Shown: positions 24,669 through 32,784 of the stretch, one piece after another
Layout of the letters: each line of letters starts with the position of its first letter
How positions within the stretch are numbered: the first letter of the stretch is position 1
Source of the DNA: Gallionellaceae bacterium
GTDB taxonomy: Bacteria > Pseudomonadota > Gammaproteobacteria > Burkholderiales > Gallionellaceae
Assembly (NCBI GenBank): GCA_009773615.1
Contig: WSYA01000034.1
Span: forward strand, 1-40,613
Length of the DNA: 40,613 nucleotides
Reading direction: 5' to 3'
Notes under the pieces: model-generated
Seen by the model: only the letters and a program-made list of their open reading frames with translations
Told to the model about the DNA's origin: nothing
Databases searched by the model: none
Translations under genes and position numbers: made by a program

Positions 24669-26434
24669 ATGTCTACCATCCAACTCCTCCCCGACCTCCT
24701 CATCAACCAGATCGCTGCCGGCGAGGTGATCGAACGCCCCGCCTCCGCGCTGAAAGAGCTGCTGGAAAACAGCCTGGATGCGGGGGCGACGGACATCGCC
24801 GTGCAACTTGAAGGCGGCGGCATCAAACTGCTGCGCGTGCGCGACAACGGCGGCGGCATCGCACCGGAACAACTGCCGCTGGCGCTGATGCGCCACGCCA
24901 CCAGCAAGATCGCTTCGCTCGACGATTTGCAGCGCCACAAGTCACACTCACCAGCCGCCACTCTGAAGCGCCGCACGCGTGGAAAATCGAAGCCGTGGAC
25001 GGCACACAAAGCCCTGCTGCTCCGGCAGCGCACGCGCAGGGCACCAGCATCGAGATGCGCGAGTTGTATTTCAACACCCCGGCGCGGCGCAAATTCCTCA
25101 AAAGCGAAAACACCGAATTCGCCTGGTGCGACGAAACATTCAAACGCATCGCCTTGTCGCGTCCCGATGTCGCGTTTTCGTTGCAGCACAACGGGCGCAT
25201 GGTGTGGCAGTTGCCCGCGCAAAATCTGGCGCAGCGCATCACCGCCATCCTCGGCGCGGAATTCGGACAACACGCCGTCGCCGTCGAGCGCCAGATCGGC
25301 GCACTGCACATGTACGGCATCGCCGCCCTGCCCGCCTACTCGCGCTCTTCGCGCGACGAGCAATATTTTTTCGTGAACGGCCGCTTCGTGCGCGACAAAG
25401 TGTTGATGCATGCAGTGCGCCAGGCTTATCAGGATATTTTGCACCACCAGCGCCATCCCGCCTTCGTGCTGTTCCTCGACATACCCCCGGAACAGGTGGA
25501 CGTGAACGTGCATCCGGCCAAGAGCGAAGTGCGCTTCCGCGAAAGCCAGGGCATCCACCAGTTCGTGTTCCATTCGCTGCAACAGGCGGTAGGTGCGACG
25601 ATGGCACAAGCCGCAGCAACACCAATCACCGCATCGCGCGAAGAACAAACCACCACATCGTTCGCGCCCACCCAACAACAACGCATCCCGTTCGGAGCCG
25701 CGCAACAGCAGGCGACTTATCGCCTGTGGGAAGCGCAAACAGCAAATGCAAACCCCTCCCAACCTTCCCTTGTCAGGGGAGGAGCCAACTTCCCCCCTGA
25801 CAGGGGGGGAATGAGGGGGTTTAGCTCTCCAAGCTTCAGCGCGCAGGCAGAACACCCCCTCGGCTACGCGCTCGGCCAACTCTCCGGCATCTACATCCTC
25901 GCGCAAAACGAAAACGGTTTGGTCGTCGTGGATATGCACGCCGCGCACGAGCGCATCGTGTATGAAAAATTGAAGACCGCGATGGATGGACAACAGATTC
26001 CCAAGCAACCGCTGCTGATCCCCGTGACCTTTCACGCCGACACACTGGATGTCGCCACCGTCGAAGAAGAACAGGAAGCGCTCGAAAAATTAGGCTTCGA
26101 CCTCGCACCGATCTCGCCTACCACACTGGCTGTGCGCGCCATGCCCGCCATGCTCAAACAAGCCCACGCCGAAGCCGCCGCCCGCGAAGTGCTGCACGAA
26201 CTGCGCGAGTTCGGCGCCAGCCGCGCCCTCACCGAACGCCGCAACGAATTGCTCGCCACCCTCGCCTGCCATTCCGCCGTGCGCGCCAACCAGCAACTCA
26301 GCATTCCCGAGATGAACGCCATCCTGCGCGAAATGGAACAGACCGAACGCGCCGACCAGTGCAACCACGGCAGACCGACATGGTTCCCGATTTCGTTGGC
26401 GGAGTTGGATGCGATGTTTATGCGCGGGAAATAA
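24669..26434 (+). pseudogene. mutL: DNA mismatch repair protein MutL, broken by an internal deletion and frameshift
   Basis: MutL couples MutS mismatch recognition to strand incision. The N-terminal ATPase motifs [14 protein letters not shown] and ATSKI are present, but after SLDDLQR (24935) the frame breaks. It resumes from 24944 as [20 protein letters not shown] and continues to the end. The family block that should lie between (containing GFRGEAL) is missing: I estimate 52 bases lost, which also restores a whole codon count. Downstream are [14 protein letters not shown] and the C-terminal domain with the endonuclease motif DMHAAHERIVYE, ACHSAVRA and CNHGRPTW. A palindromic repeat lies in the linker (25752-25821). 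If the deletion is real the cell would be a mutator; an assembly error is possible. Confidence 0.88.
25752..25821. repeat. Interspersed palindromic repeat inserted in frame in mutL
   Basis: ACCCCTCCCAACCTTCCCTT (25752-25771, continuing GTCAGGGGA) and its partner running from CCCCCCTGACAGGGGGGG (25792-25809) to GAATGAGGGGGT (25810-25821) form a long imperfect palindrome. In the mutL frame it reads PSLVRGGANFPPDRGGMRG, a peptide I recognise as the translation of a widespread intergenic palindrome. It sits in the flexible linker between the ATPase and dimerisation domains. Confidence 0.8.
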
Positions 26435-26480
26435 AGGATTCAGGATATGAGGCACAGGGAAAGACTTCGCGTCCCCCTGA

Positions 26481-26518
26481 TTGCCCTACGCCCGAAATTG
26501 TACTATTATTTGTACAAT
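26481..26518 (+). promoter_or_regulatory. yefM-yoeB promoter and YefM operator
   Basis: TTGCCC (26481-26486), 17 bases, then TATTAT (26504-26509) make a promoter. The -10 lies exactly between the arms ATTGTAC (26497-26503) and GTACAAT (26512-26518). TGTACA is the known core recognised by YefM in the E. coli yefM-yoeB operator, so repressor binding here would block the -10. Confidence 0.7.
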
Positions 26519-26537
26519 GCAACTTCTGGAGAAAAGC

Positions 26538-26798
26538 ATGGAAGCCCTTAGTTATAGTCACACCCGCCAGCATCTGTCCGAAATCATGAACAAGGTTACG
26601 GAAGACCGCGCACCGGTGTTAATCACCCGGCAGACCGGCAACCCGGTGGTAATGATGTCCTTGCAAGACTTCAATGCACTGGAAGAAACCGCCTACCTGT
26701 TGCGCAGCCCGAAAAATGCCAAACGCCTGATCGACTCCATCGAGCAACTGGTAACCCAAGGCGGCACGCAACGCGAGCTGGCCGAAGATGCCGATTAA
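26538..26798 (+). CDS. yefM: YefM-type antitoxin (Phd/YefM family)
   Basis: The 86-residue product MEALSYSHTRQHLSEIMNKV... closely resembles E. coli YefM (ITRQTGNPVVMMSL, LEETAYLLRSPKNAKRLIDSI). The N-terminal half forms the DNA-binding dimer and the flexible C-terminus wraps the YoeB toxin. The frame opens upstream at 26481, but the ATG at 26538 has GGAG seven bases before it and matches the family start. The stop overlaps the toxin start by 11 bases, so the toxin is translated by coupling. It is the first gene after mutL. Confidence 0.95.
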   Translation: MEALSYSHTRQHLSEIMNKVTEDRAPVLITRQTGNPVVMMSLQDFNALEETAYLLRSPKNAKRLIDSIEQLVTQGGTQRELAEDAD

Positions 26799-27042
26799 AT
26801 TTTCCGATCAAGCGTGGGAGGATTACCTGTTCTGGCAAAGTCACGACAAGGCCACCCTCAAGCGCATCAACACCCTGCTGCGCGACATCCGGCGCGCACC
26901 GTTTGAGGGCATAGGCAAACCGGAACCGCTCAAGCACCACCTGTCCGGTTTCTGGTCGCGCCGCATCGATGAAGAGCACCGCTTGGTCTATACCGTGCAG
27001 GACGACATCGTGCTGGTGGCGCAATGCCGGTACCATTATTGA
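26788..27042 (+). CDS. yoeB: YoeB mRNA interferase toxin
   Basis: YoeB binds the ribosomal A site and cleaves mRNA. The 84 residues align end to end with E. coli YoeB, including PFEGIGKPEPLKHHLSGFWS and EEHRLVY, and end CRYHY. The catalytic residues Glu46, Arg65, His83 and Tyr84 are all at the expected positions, so the toxin should be active. The start lies inside the antitoxin gene (ATG at 26788). A palindromic repeat and then a partial mutL copy follow. Confidence 0.96.
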   Translation: MPIKFSDQAWEDYLFWQSHDKATLKRINTLLRDIRRAPFEGIGKPEPLKHHLSGFWSRRIDEEHRLVYTVQDDIVLVAQCRYHY

Positions 27043-27105
27043 GAAAATATGATGCGCGTGCGCCAACCAGTCCAATCGTGGCAGGCTACATGGTTCCAGA
27101 ATCAT

Positions 27106-27190
27106 GTAGGGTGCAATAAGCGTAGCGCATTGCACCGGATGTTTAGGTTTCACACATTCGGCGCAATGCCCGTTGGTTATTGCGCCCTAC
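27106..27190. repeat. Interspersed palindromic element
   Basis: GTAGGGTGCAATAA (27106-27119) and TTATTGCGCCCTAC (27177-27190) are inverted arms matching at 13 of 14 positions, with further inner complementarity (GCATTGCACCG / CGGCGCAATGC). I recognise the sequence as a common proteobacterial intergenic element. A separate small inverted repeat CTACATG/CATGTAG (27086-27109) adjoins it. The element sits exactly between the YoeB gene and the mutL fragment. Confidence 0.75.
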
Positions 27191-27195
27191 GCGAG

Positions 27196-27405
27196 CTGGC
27201 CGTGCGCGCCATGCCCGCCATGCTCAAACAAGCCCACGCCGAAGCCGCCGCGCGCGCCAACCAACAACTCAGCCTGCCCGAGATGAACAGCATCCTGCGC
27301 GAGATGGAACAGACCGAACGCGCCGACCAGTGCAACCACGGCAGACCGACATGGTTCCCGATTTCGCTGGCGGAATTGGATGCGATGTTTATGCGCGGAA
27401 AGTAA
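27196..27405 (+). pseudogene. Partial second copy of the mutL 3' end
   Basis: This 210-base stretch aligns with 26126-26434 (309 bases) except for a clean 99-base in-frame loss that removes 33 residues including ACHSAV. Outside the gap I count 11 base differences in 210 (about 95% identity), spread over 9 codons, of which 7 are synonymous; the other two are I to L and A to S. The stop codon is kept. An open frame from 27049 runs through it, but that frame starts in unrelated and repeat sequence, so I do not call it a gene. It has no N-terminal domain. Confidence 0.85.
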
Positions 27406-27430
27406 TCAAACTTTTCAAAAAGGAATAACA

Positions 27431-27982
27431 ATGGGGCGGCAATATAACGAACTCTCAAATAAAGATATTCAGTTTATCTCCCAGCAAAAGATGTTCTTTG
27501 TCGGGACAGCAACTGCGGACAGCCGCGTAAACATTTCCCCCAAGGGCATGGATTCTTTTAGGGTCTTGAGTGAGTCACGGGTCATTTGGCTTAATGTCAC
27601 CGGCAGCGGCAATGAAACTTCAGCTCATGTACAGCAAAACCCGCGCATGACAATCATGTTCTGTGCTTTCGAAGGAGAGCCACTGATCCTGCGTTTTTAT
27701 GGCTCAGCCAAGGTGATACACAAAAACGACACAGAATGGGAAGAGCTATTCGGCATGTTCAAGCCACTACCCGGTGCTCGACAGATATTCGACCTATCAA
27801 TCGATTTTGTGCAATCTTCCTGCGGCATGGCAGTCCCTTATTTCAACTATGTCGGAGAACGCGAATTGCTTTCCGATTGGGCAGTCAAAAAAGGGGAAGA
27901 CGGACTAAAAAGTTACTGGGAAGAAAAAAACCAACAAAGCATTGATGGCATTCCTACTCATATTGTTGAAAAGAATGGCTAA
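27431..27982 (+). CDS. Pyridoxamine 5'-phosphate oxidase-family flavin protein
   Basis: The 183-residue product has the split-barrel fold of PNPOx-like proteins (FFVGTATADSRVNISPKGMD, then VIWLNVTGSGNETSAHVQQN and MTIMFCAFEGEPLILRFYG). The family generally binds FMN; the true substrate is unknown. It is shorter than PdxH and lacks its C-terminal dimerisation domain, so it is not the B6 enzyme. AGGAATAACA provides the ribosome site at the ATG. It begins 25 bases after the mutL fragment and ends overlapping the MFS gene, suggesting that this was the original gene following mutL. Confidence 0.82.
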   Translation: MGRQYNELSNKDIQFISQQKMFFVGTATADSRVNISPKGMDSFRVLSESRVIWLNVTGSGNETSAHVQQNPRMTIMFCAFEGEPLILRFYGSAKVIHKNDTEWEELFGMFKPLPGARQIFDLSIDFVQSSCGMAVPYFNYVGERELLSDWAVKKGEDGLKSYWEEKNQQSIDGIPTHIVEKNG

Positions 27983-29243
27983 CTCCACGATCATCCGCAT
28001 CGCCTTCGCCAGCTTCATCGGTACTGCCATCGAGTTCTACGATTTCTACATCTACGGCCTCGCGGTGGCGATGGTGATCGGGCCGGTGTTTTTCCCCAAC
28101 AGCGATCCGGCGGTGCAAGCGCTAAACGCTTTCCTCACTTTCGGTATCGCCTTCCTCGCGCGTCCGTTCGGCGCGTTGCTGTTCGGGCATTTCGGCGACA
28201 GGGTCGGACGCAAGACGACGTTGGTGGCATCGCTGCTGGTGATGGGTATCTCCACCGTGCTGATCGGCATGCTGCCGAGTTACGAGATGGTCGGCTGGAC
28301 TGCGCCTGCGCTGCTGTGTCTGCTGCGTTTCGGGCAGGGCATCGGCCTCGGCGGCGAATGGGGCGGCGCGGCTTTGCTGGCGGCGGAATATGCGCCCAAG
28401 GGAAAACGCGGCTGGTTCGGCATGTTCCCGCAGCTTGGCCCTCCGGTCGGTTTCCTGTTTGCGGTGGGCAGCTTTTTGTTGCTGGCGAATACACTGGACG
28501 ATGCAGAATTCCGCGCATGGGGCTGGCGCATTCCGTTTCTTGCCAGCGCGGTGCTGGTGGTGATCGGGTTGTACGTTCGGCTAAAACTGGAAGAGACACC
28601 GGTGTTCACGCAGGCGCAGAAACATCATCCGGCTGTAAAAATGCCCTTGGTGGAACTGTTCGCGCATCACAGCAAACAGCTGATCTTGGGCGCATTGCTC
28701 ATGGTGGTGTGCTACGCGCTGTTCTACATCTCCACCGTGTTCTCGCTGAGCTATGGTGTCACCACGCTGCATATTCCTCGCCCGCAATTCCTCGGCATGC
28801 TGTGCATCGCGGTGATTTTCATGGCCGCCGCCACGCCGCTCTCGGCCATGGCGGGCGACCGCTACGGACGCCGTCCGGTGTTGCTGGTGGCGGGCAGTGC
28901 GGCATTGCTCTCCGGCTTTTTGATGGAGCCGATGTTGGGCAGCGGTTCGCCGTTTTTAATCACCGCTTTCCTCTCGCTCGAACTGTTCCTGATGGGTGCG
29001 ACCTTCGCGCCGATGGGGGCGCTGTTGCCGGAGTTATTCCCGACTTCTGTGCGCTACACCGGTGCGGGTGCGGCCTACAACCTGGGCGGCATCCTCGGCG
29101 CATCGCTGGCACCGTACATCGCGCAACAGCTGGTGCAGCATGGCGGACTTAGTTGGGTGGGAGGCTATATCTCGGTGGCGGCGGCGATCAGTGTGTTGGC
29201 GGCACTGGTGCTTCATGAGACGCGCGACAAGGAGCTGACGTGA
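27975..29243 (+). CDS. MFS transporter, metabolite:H+ symporter type
   Basis: This 422-residue protein has twelve membrane segments and matches the MHS family (ProP/ShiA/KgtP-like) of proton symporters for small metabolites. Clear family marks are ASFIGTAIEFYDFYIYG near the N-terminus, FGHFGDRVGRKTTL between segments 2 and 3, and GLGGEWGGAALLAAEYAP. The substrate cannot be assigned, although organic acids or osmolytes are usual. The start at 27975 fits the family and overlaps the preceding stop by 8 bases (ATGGCTAA). Its stop overlaps the GTG of miaA. Confidence 0.9.
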   Translation: MANSTIIRIAFASFIGTAIEFYDFYIYGLAVAMVIGPVFFPNSDPAVQALNAFLTFGIAFLARPFGALLFGHFGDRVGRKTTLVASLLVMGISTVLIGMLPSYEMVGWTAPALLCLLRFGQGIGLGGEWGGAALLAAEYAPKGKRGWFGMFPQLGPPVGFLFAVGSFLLLANTLDDAEFRAWGWRIPFLASAVLVVIGLYVRLKLEETPVFTQAQKHHPAVKMPLVELFAHHSKQLILGALLMVVCYALFYISTVFSLSYGVTTLHIPRPQFLGMLCIAVIFMAAATPLSAMAGDRYGRRPVLLVAGSAALLSGFLMEPMLGSGSPFLITAFLSLELFLMGATFAPMGALLPELFPTSVRYTGAGAAYNLGGILGASLAPYIAQQLVQHGGLSWVGGYISVAAAISVLAALVLHETRDKELT

Positions 29244-30181
29244 GCCAGCATCCCCCTGCAATCTTTTTGATGGGCCCCACCGCCAGCGGCAAGACCGGCA
29301 TCGCGGTGGAGCTCGTCCAACATTTACCGGTTGAGCTCATCAGCGTGGATTCCGCGCTGGTGTTTCGCGACATGGACATCGGCACGGCCAAACCGGATGT
29401 TGCCACGCTCGCGCGCGCGCCGCATCATCTGATCGACATCGTCGCCCCGACCGAGGCCTATTCCGCTGCGGCCTTCCGCCACGATGCGCTGCGCCTGATG
29501 GCAGACATCACCGCGCGCGGCAAGGTGCCCCTGCTGGTAGGCGGCACCATGCTGTATTTCAAGGCGCTGCGCGAAGGCTTGAGCCCCTTGCCGCAGGCGG
29601 ATGCCGAGCTGCGCGCCGAACTCGATGCCGAGATCGCGCAGCACGGCATCGAGCACCTGCACGCAAAACTTGCTCAGGTCGATGCAGAAACGGCTGCACG
29701 CCTGCATACCACCGACACGCAACGCATCCAGCGCGCGATGGAGGTCTATCTCCTCAGCGGCCAGCCGCTGTCCGTGCTGATCAAACATCAGGAACAAGAC
29801 CCGCTGCCCTACCGCATCCACTCTGTCGCACTCGTACCCTCCGACCGCGCGATGCTGCACCAGCGCATCGCCACACGCTTTGCGGATATGCTGAAACAAG
29901 GTTTGCTGGGTGAACTGCGCATGCTGCGCGAGAAATATCCGCTGCACCGCGACATGACTTCGATGCGCTGCGTCGGCTACCGACAGGCTTGGGAATATAT
30001 AGAGGGTGAAATCGATGAGAGCGAGCTGCTGGAAAAAGGTATCGCCGCCACACGCCAATTAGCCAAGCGTCAGCTCACCTGGTTACGCGGCATGCCGGAC
30101 AACATCGAACTGGATTGCCTTGCCCCCGACCTGTATGCGCGAGTATGCGCGAGCATCGAAGCAGGCTTGGCTGCGAAATAA
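29240..30181 (+). CDS. miaA: tRNA dimethylallyltransferase
   Basis: MiaA adds the dimethylallyl group to A37 of tRNAs that read UNN codons. The 313 residues include the P-loop MGPTASGKTG, the DSALVFRDMDIGTAKP substrate region (normally DSxQVYRxxDIGTAKP, here ALVF), the GGTMLYFKAL region and SMRCVGYRQAWEYIEG near the C-terminus. It starts with GTG, overlapping the transporter stop (GTGA), after AAGGAG. The order mutL...miaA is common in proteobacteria. Its stop is only 2 bases from the convergent HDOD gene stop, with no visible terminator between them. Confidence 0.96.
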   Translation: MSQHPPAIFLMGPTASGKTGIAVELVQHLPVELISVDSALVFRDMDIGTAKPDVATLARAPHHLIDIVAPTEAYSAAAFRHDALRLMADITARGKVPLLVGGTMLYFKALREGLSPLPQADAELRAELDAEIAQHGIEHLHAKLAQVDAETAARLHTTDTQRIQRAMEVYLLSGQPLSVLIKHQEQDPLPYRIHSVALVPSDRAMLHQRIATRFADMLKQGLLGELRMLREKYPLHRDMTSMRCVGYRQAWEYIEGEIDESELLEKGIAATRQLAKRQLTWLRGMPDNIELDCLAPDLYARVCASIEAGLAAK

Positions 30182-30183
30182 AA

Positions 30184-31047
30184 TCAGGACTTAACTTCTG
30201 GCGAATGCTGCTTGTTCGTATCGCACAAAATACCGGCCTCAGCTCCCAGCATCAGCGTCACGTGTTCGGGCGTCATGCGCAACAGCCCGGCTATATCCGT
30301 GTAGTCGTCAGGCAGCGCCGCGTCGTCCCAGCCATTGGCGGAATGGCGTGCCAGATTGACCGCGTAAATGACATTGCGCACGCGCTGATGGTTGGCGCAG
30401 GCATCATCCATCAACGTCAGCAGCAGCTGGGGAAGCTCCCAGTTTTTGACCAGTTGTTTTTGCATGTCGAGCAAGTTGAACCCGAACACTTGCTCCTGAG
30501 CGGCACGAGTGCGCAGAGTTTTATCTTGCAACTGTAGCTCTCTGATTTCCAGCATCTCCTGCGGTGCGAAACACCACATCAGCATTTCGGCCAGGTCGTG
30601 CAACAGCGCGGCGATGCGCACCTCTTCGTAATGCAGGTCGCTCAAGCGCACCGCCCAATCGAAGGCATATTCGGAAGCACGATGCGAACGATGGATCACA
30701 TGCAATAATTGGATGAGCGCATCCGTGTGTCCCTGCAACACTTCTTGTACCAGCGGCTTGGGGGGTATCTTATGGAAGAAAGCTTCCACGCCCATCATGA
30801 TGAGCACTTGTTCGACTTGAACGACCTCGTTGGTTTGGCTGCGATGTTTATGCGTTTGCAAATAGCGTAAAACTTTGACTGTCAACATGGGGTCGACCGC
30901 GATCACCAGTGCCACCTTGCGCGCGCTGAGCTTGTTCGGATCATCCAGCAAGGTGCCCAGATCACGGGCGGTCTGTTTCAGCATAGGGAGCTCGGTCTGG
31001 CTCAGAAAACTAACCCAGTTATCTAAACTCTTTTTTTCTTGTTGCAT
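30184..31047 (-). CDS. HDOD-domain signalling protein
   Basis: This 287-residue protein carries an HDOD domain (about 20-215), a relative of HD phosphohydrolases that usually lacks the catalytic metal site; here only LLHDLAEMLMW retains the HD pair. Such proteins act in signal transduction and regulation and may bind c-di-GMP effectors, without an established reaction. I chose the ATG at 31047, preceded by GGGGAGG, over an upstream start at 31095. The C-terminal helix bundle (about 220-287) is unassigned. It is about 55 bases downstream of the arnD-like gene. Confidence 0.85.
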   Translation of the reverse strand: MQQEKKSLDNWVSFLSQTELPMLKQTARDLGTLLDDPNKLSARKVALVIAVDPMLTVKVLRYLQTHKHRSQTNEVVQVEQVLIMMGVEAFFHKIPPKPLVQEVLQGHTDALIQLLHVIHRSHRASEYAFDWAVRLSDLHYEEVRIAALLHDLAEMLMWCFAPQEMLEIRELQLQDKTLRTRAAQEQVFGFNLLDMQKQLVKNWELPQLLLTLMDDACANHQRVRNVIYAVNLARHSANGWDDAALPDDYTDIAGLLRMTPEHVTLMLGAEAGILCDTNKQHSPEVKS

Positions 31048-31102
31048 GGCACCTCCCCACAAAGAGACTCGGCAGACATCTTCGGCACAGCACAAAAAAA
31101 TC

Positions 31103-31987
31103 TTAAGGCTCAGCTTGTATTGCCAGCACGCCGACCCGCCCTTTCATCTCGCCCATTCTAACCGCATGCCGGGGCAATGTGTCCTTTATGCCTTCCAGAT
31201 ACTGGCGCAACGAGACCAGATCGTAGCCTTGCGCTTTCCATCCGTCCAACAATTGCTCGAACACGGGCAGCCATTTCCCGCCCTCCATTTCGGCCCGCAG
31301 GGTAAACACATGCCCGGTTGCTGAAGGGTTCGCGGTAAACGCCAAGAGATGTTGCACCACGTTTTCGAGAGTGATGCCGTTACGCGCAAGAAGCTCGTCC
31401 AGCGTGGGCAAGGTGGTGGGCAACTGCGGGCACGCGATGATCTCGGCATCCCAGGTAGGAATGAACGGGTGCGTGCCGCACGTGTCGGAAGCGTAATCGA
31501 AACCCAAACGCTGGGTCAGCCGGAACGCATCGCGGTTCATCTGCCAGCCCGCTGCGGCATGAGCTTTCGGCGCCTCGCCGAATATCTCGGTGAAACGCTC
31601 AACGGCCAATTGCATCTCGCGCTGCGTCCATTCGGCATCTTTGCTCGCCGCATGATTGCGCCAGCGTACATGCTCGAAACAGTGCACGCCGGTTTCATAG
31701 CCCTGTTCGCGCACGCTGCGCATAATATCCGCACAGGTACGTCCGATATCGGGGGACGGCAACAGCGTCCCGTACAGCATGGTTTTGATGCCGTAATGCG
31801 ACAAACGCGAAACGCGCGGGGCTTTGCCGAATATCCCGCGTCCGCTGCGGTCGGCGCCGAGCGAGAAGAAGAAGCTCGCCTGTGCATTGTGGCGTTTGAG
31901 TGCGTCAAGCAAACGCGGCACGCCCTCGCGTGTGCCGCGATAGGTGTCTACATCGATTTTTAAAGCGAGTTGCATGTTAATAATCAT
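31103..31987 (-). CDS. arnD: ArnD-like polysaccharide deacetylase-family deformylase
   Basis: The NodB-fold protein (294 residues) resembles ArnD, which removes the formyl group from undecaprenyl-phosphate-linked 4-formamido-arabinose in the periplasm-facing lipid A modification pathway. Family marks: LKIDVDTYRGTREGVPRLLD at the N-terminus, ASFFFSLGADRSGR, and the metal-binding GVHCFEHVRW. Its ATG overlaps the PAP2 stop (ATGA). ArnA, ArnB and ArnC are not in the window, so the true substrate is open. An ATG at 31975 is an alternative start. Confidence 0.85.
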   Translation of the reverse strand: MIINMQLALKIDVDTYRGTREGVPRLLDALKRHNAQASFFFSLGADRSGRGIFGKAPRVSRLSHYGIKTMLYGTLLPSPDIGRTCADIMRSVREQGYETGVHCFEHVRWRNHAASKDAEWTQREMQLAVERFTEIFGEAPKAHAAAGWQMNRDAFRLTQRLGFDYASDTCGTHPFIPTWDAEIIACPQLPTTLPTLDELLARNGITLENVVQHLLAFTANPSATGHVFTLRAEMEGGKWLPVFEQLLDGWKAQGYDLVSLRQYLEGIKDTLPRHAVRMGEMKGRVGVLAIQAEP

Positions 31988-32784
31988 CCAATTTTAAACA
32001 AACGGTATTGTCCTTTGAGCGATCCAAGCAGACACGCCAGAGCGATGACAAACTGGAACAGCCAAGTACCGGGCAGTCCATTGTCGTAATAAAACATCGT
32101 CCACAGCGCCAGCACAGTGATCAACACAGCCAGCATACGCTGGAACCACACATTCAAACCGGCATGCCAGCGCTGCGCCAGCCATACGCCTGCAACCGCA
32201 GAAAGCCAGCCGCCGAACATCCCGCCCAGCACGTCTTGCGGCCAATGCACACCGCAGGCGATGCGCGAAAGCCCCACCAAAACAGCCAGCGTCAGCGCCA
32301 GCCACTTGAGCCGATCACTCAGCGGCTGCGCGCAGAACAGCCCTGCCAGCACGAAGATCGTCGTCGTGTGCCCGGAAGGAAAGGAGTTGAACTCCAGCAT
32401 AGGCCCGATAAGATGAAAAGTGCCCTCGTGCAATACCGCCGGAGGGCGTAGCGACGAGAACAATTCCTTCATTCCCTGTGACCACAGCGACGCGAACACT
32501 GCCGCCAATACGAACTGCCAAACCAAATCAGGACGCCGCCCCAGCAGCAGCAACATGAGCAGTAGCGCGAGCGAAGTGTCGCCCAAAACGGTGACATGGC
32601 TCCACCACATATCGCTGGCGTAAGCCATGAGCCGGTTCAAAAACTCGAACAACGCTACATTGCTGTCCGTCGCCAGCAGGATCGCCAAAGCCAACGCGGC
32701 GAACAGCGGCACACCCCACATCCAGGCAGACGACGAAGTCGAGGCTGGCAAACCGGTGTTAGTTTTTAAATCCATGACAGGCAT
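31984..32784 (-). CDS. PAP2-superfamily membrane phosphatase
   Basis: The protein has six membrane segments and the three-part phosphatase signature: KELFSSLRPP (KX6RP), FPSGHTTT and SRIACGVHWPQDVLGG. Such enzymes remove phosphate from lipid or undecaprenyl phosphates on the periplasmic side. Placed between an ArnT-like transferase and an ArnD-like deformylase, it may recycle the undecaprenyl phosphate carrier or remove lipid A phosphate. Starts are at 32784 (MPVMDLK) or 32775; both overlap the end of the glycosyltransferase gene. Confidence 0.87.
   Translation of the reverse strand: MPVMDLKTNTGLPASTSSSAWMWGVPLFAALALAILLATDSNVALFEFLNRLMAYASDMWWSHVTVLGDTSLALLLMLLLLGRRPDLVWQFVLAAVFASLWSQGMKELFSSLRPPAVLHEGTFHLIGPMLEFNSFPSGHTTTIFVLAGLFCAQPLSDRLKWLALTLAVLVGLSRIACGVHWPQDVLGGMFGGWLSAVAGVWLAQRWHAGLNVWFQRMLAVLITVLALWTMFYYDNGLPGTWLFQFVIALACLLGSLKGQYRLFKIG

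Noticed and set aside
24635..26035. 466-codon minus-strand frame opposite mutL
   Set aside because: It reads through the palindromic repeat and conserved MutL motifs on the other strand and has no family marks.
27049..27405. 118-codon open frame containing the mutL fragment, as an independent gene
   Set aside because: Its first half is derived from intergenic and repeat sequence, it lacks any MutL ATPase domain and has no ribosome site, so I treat it as a fragment.
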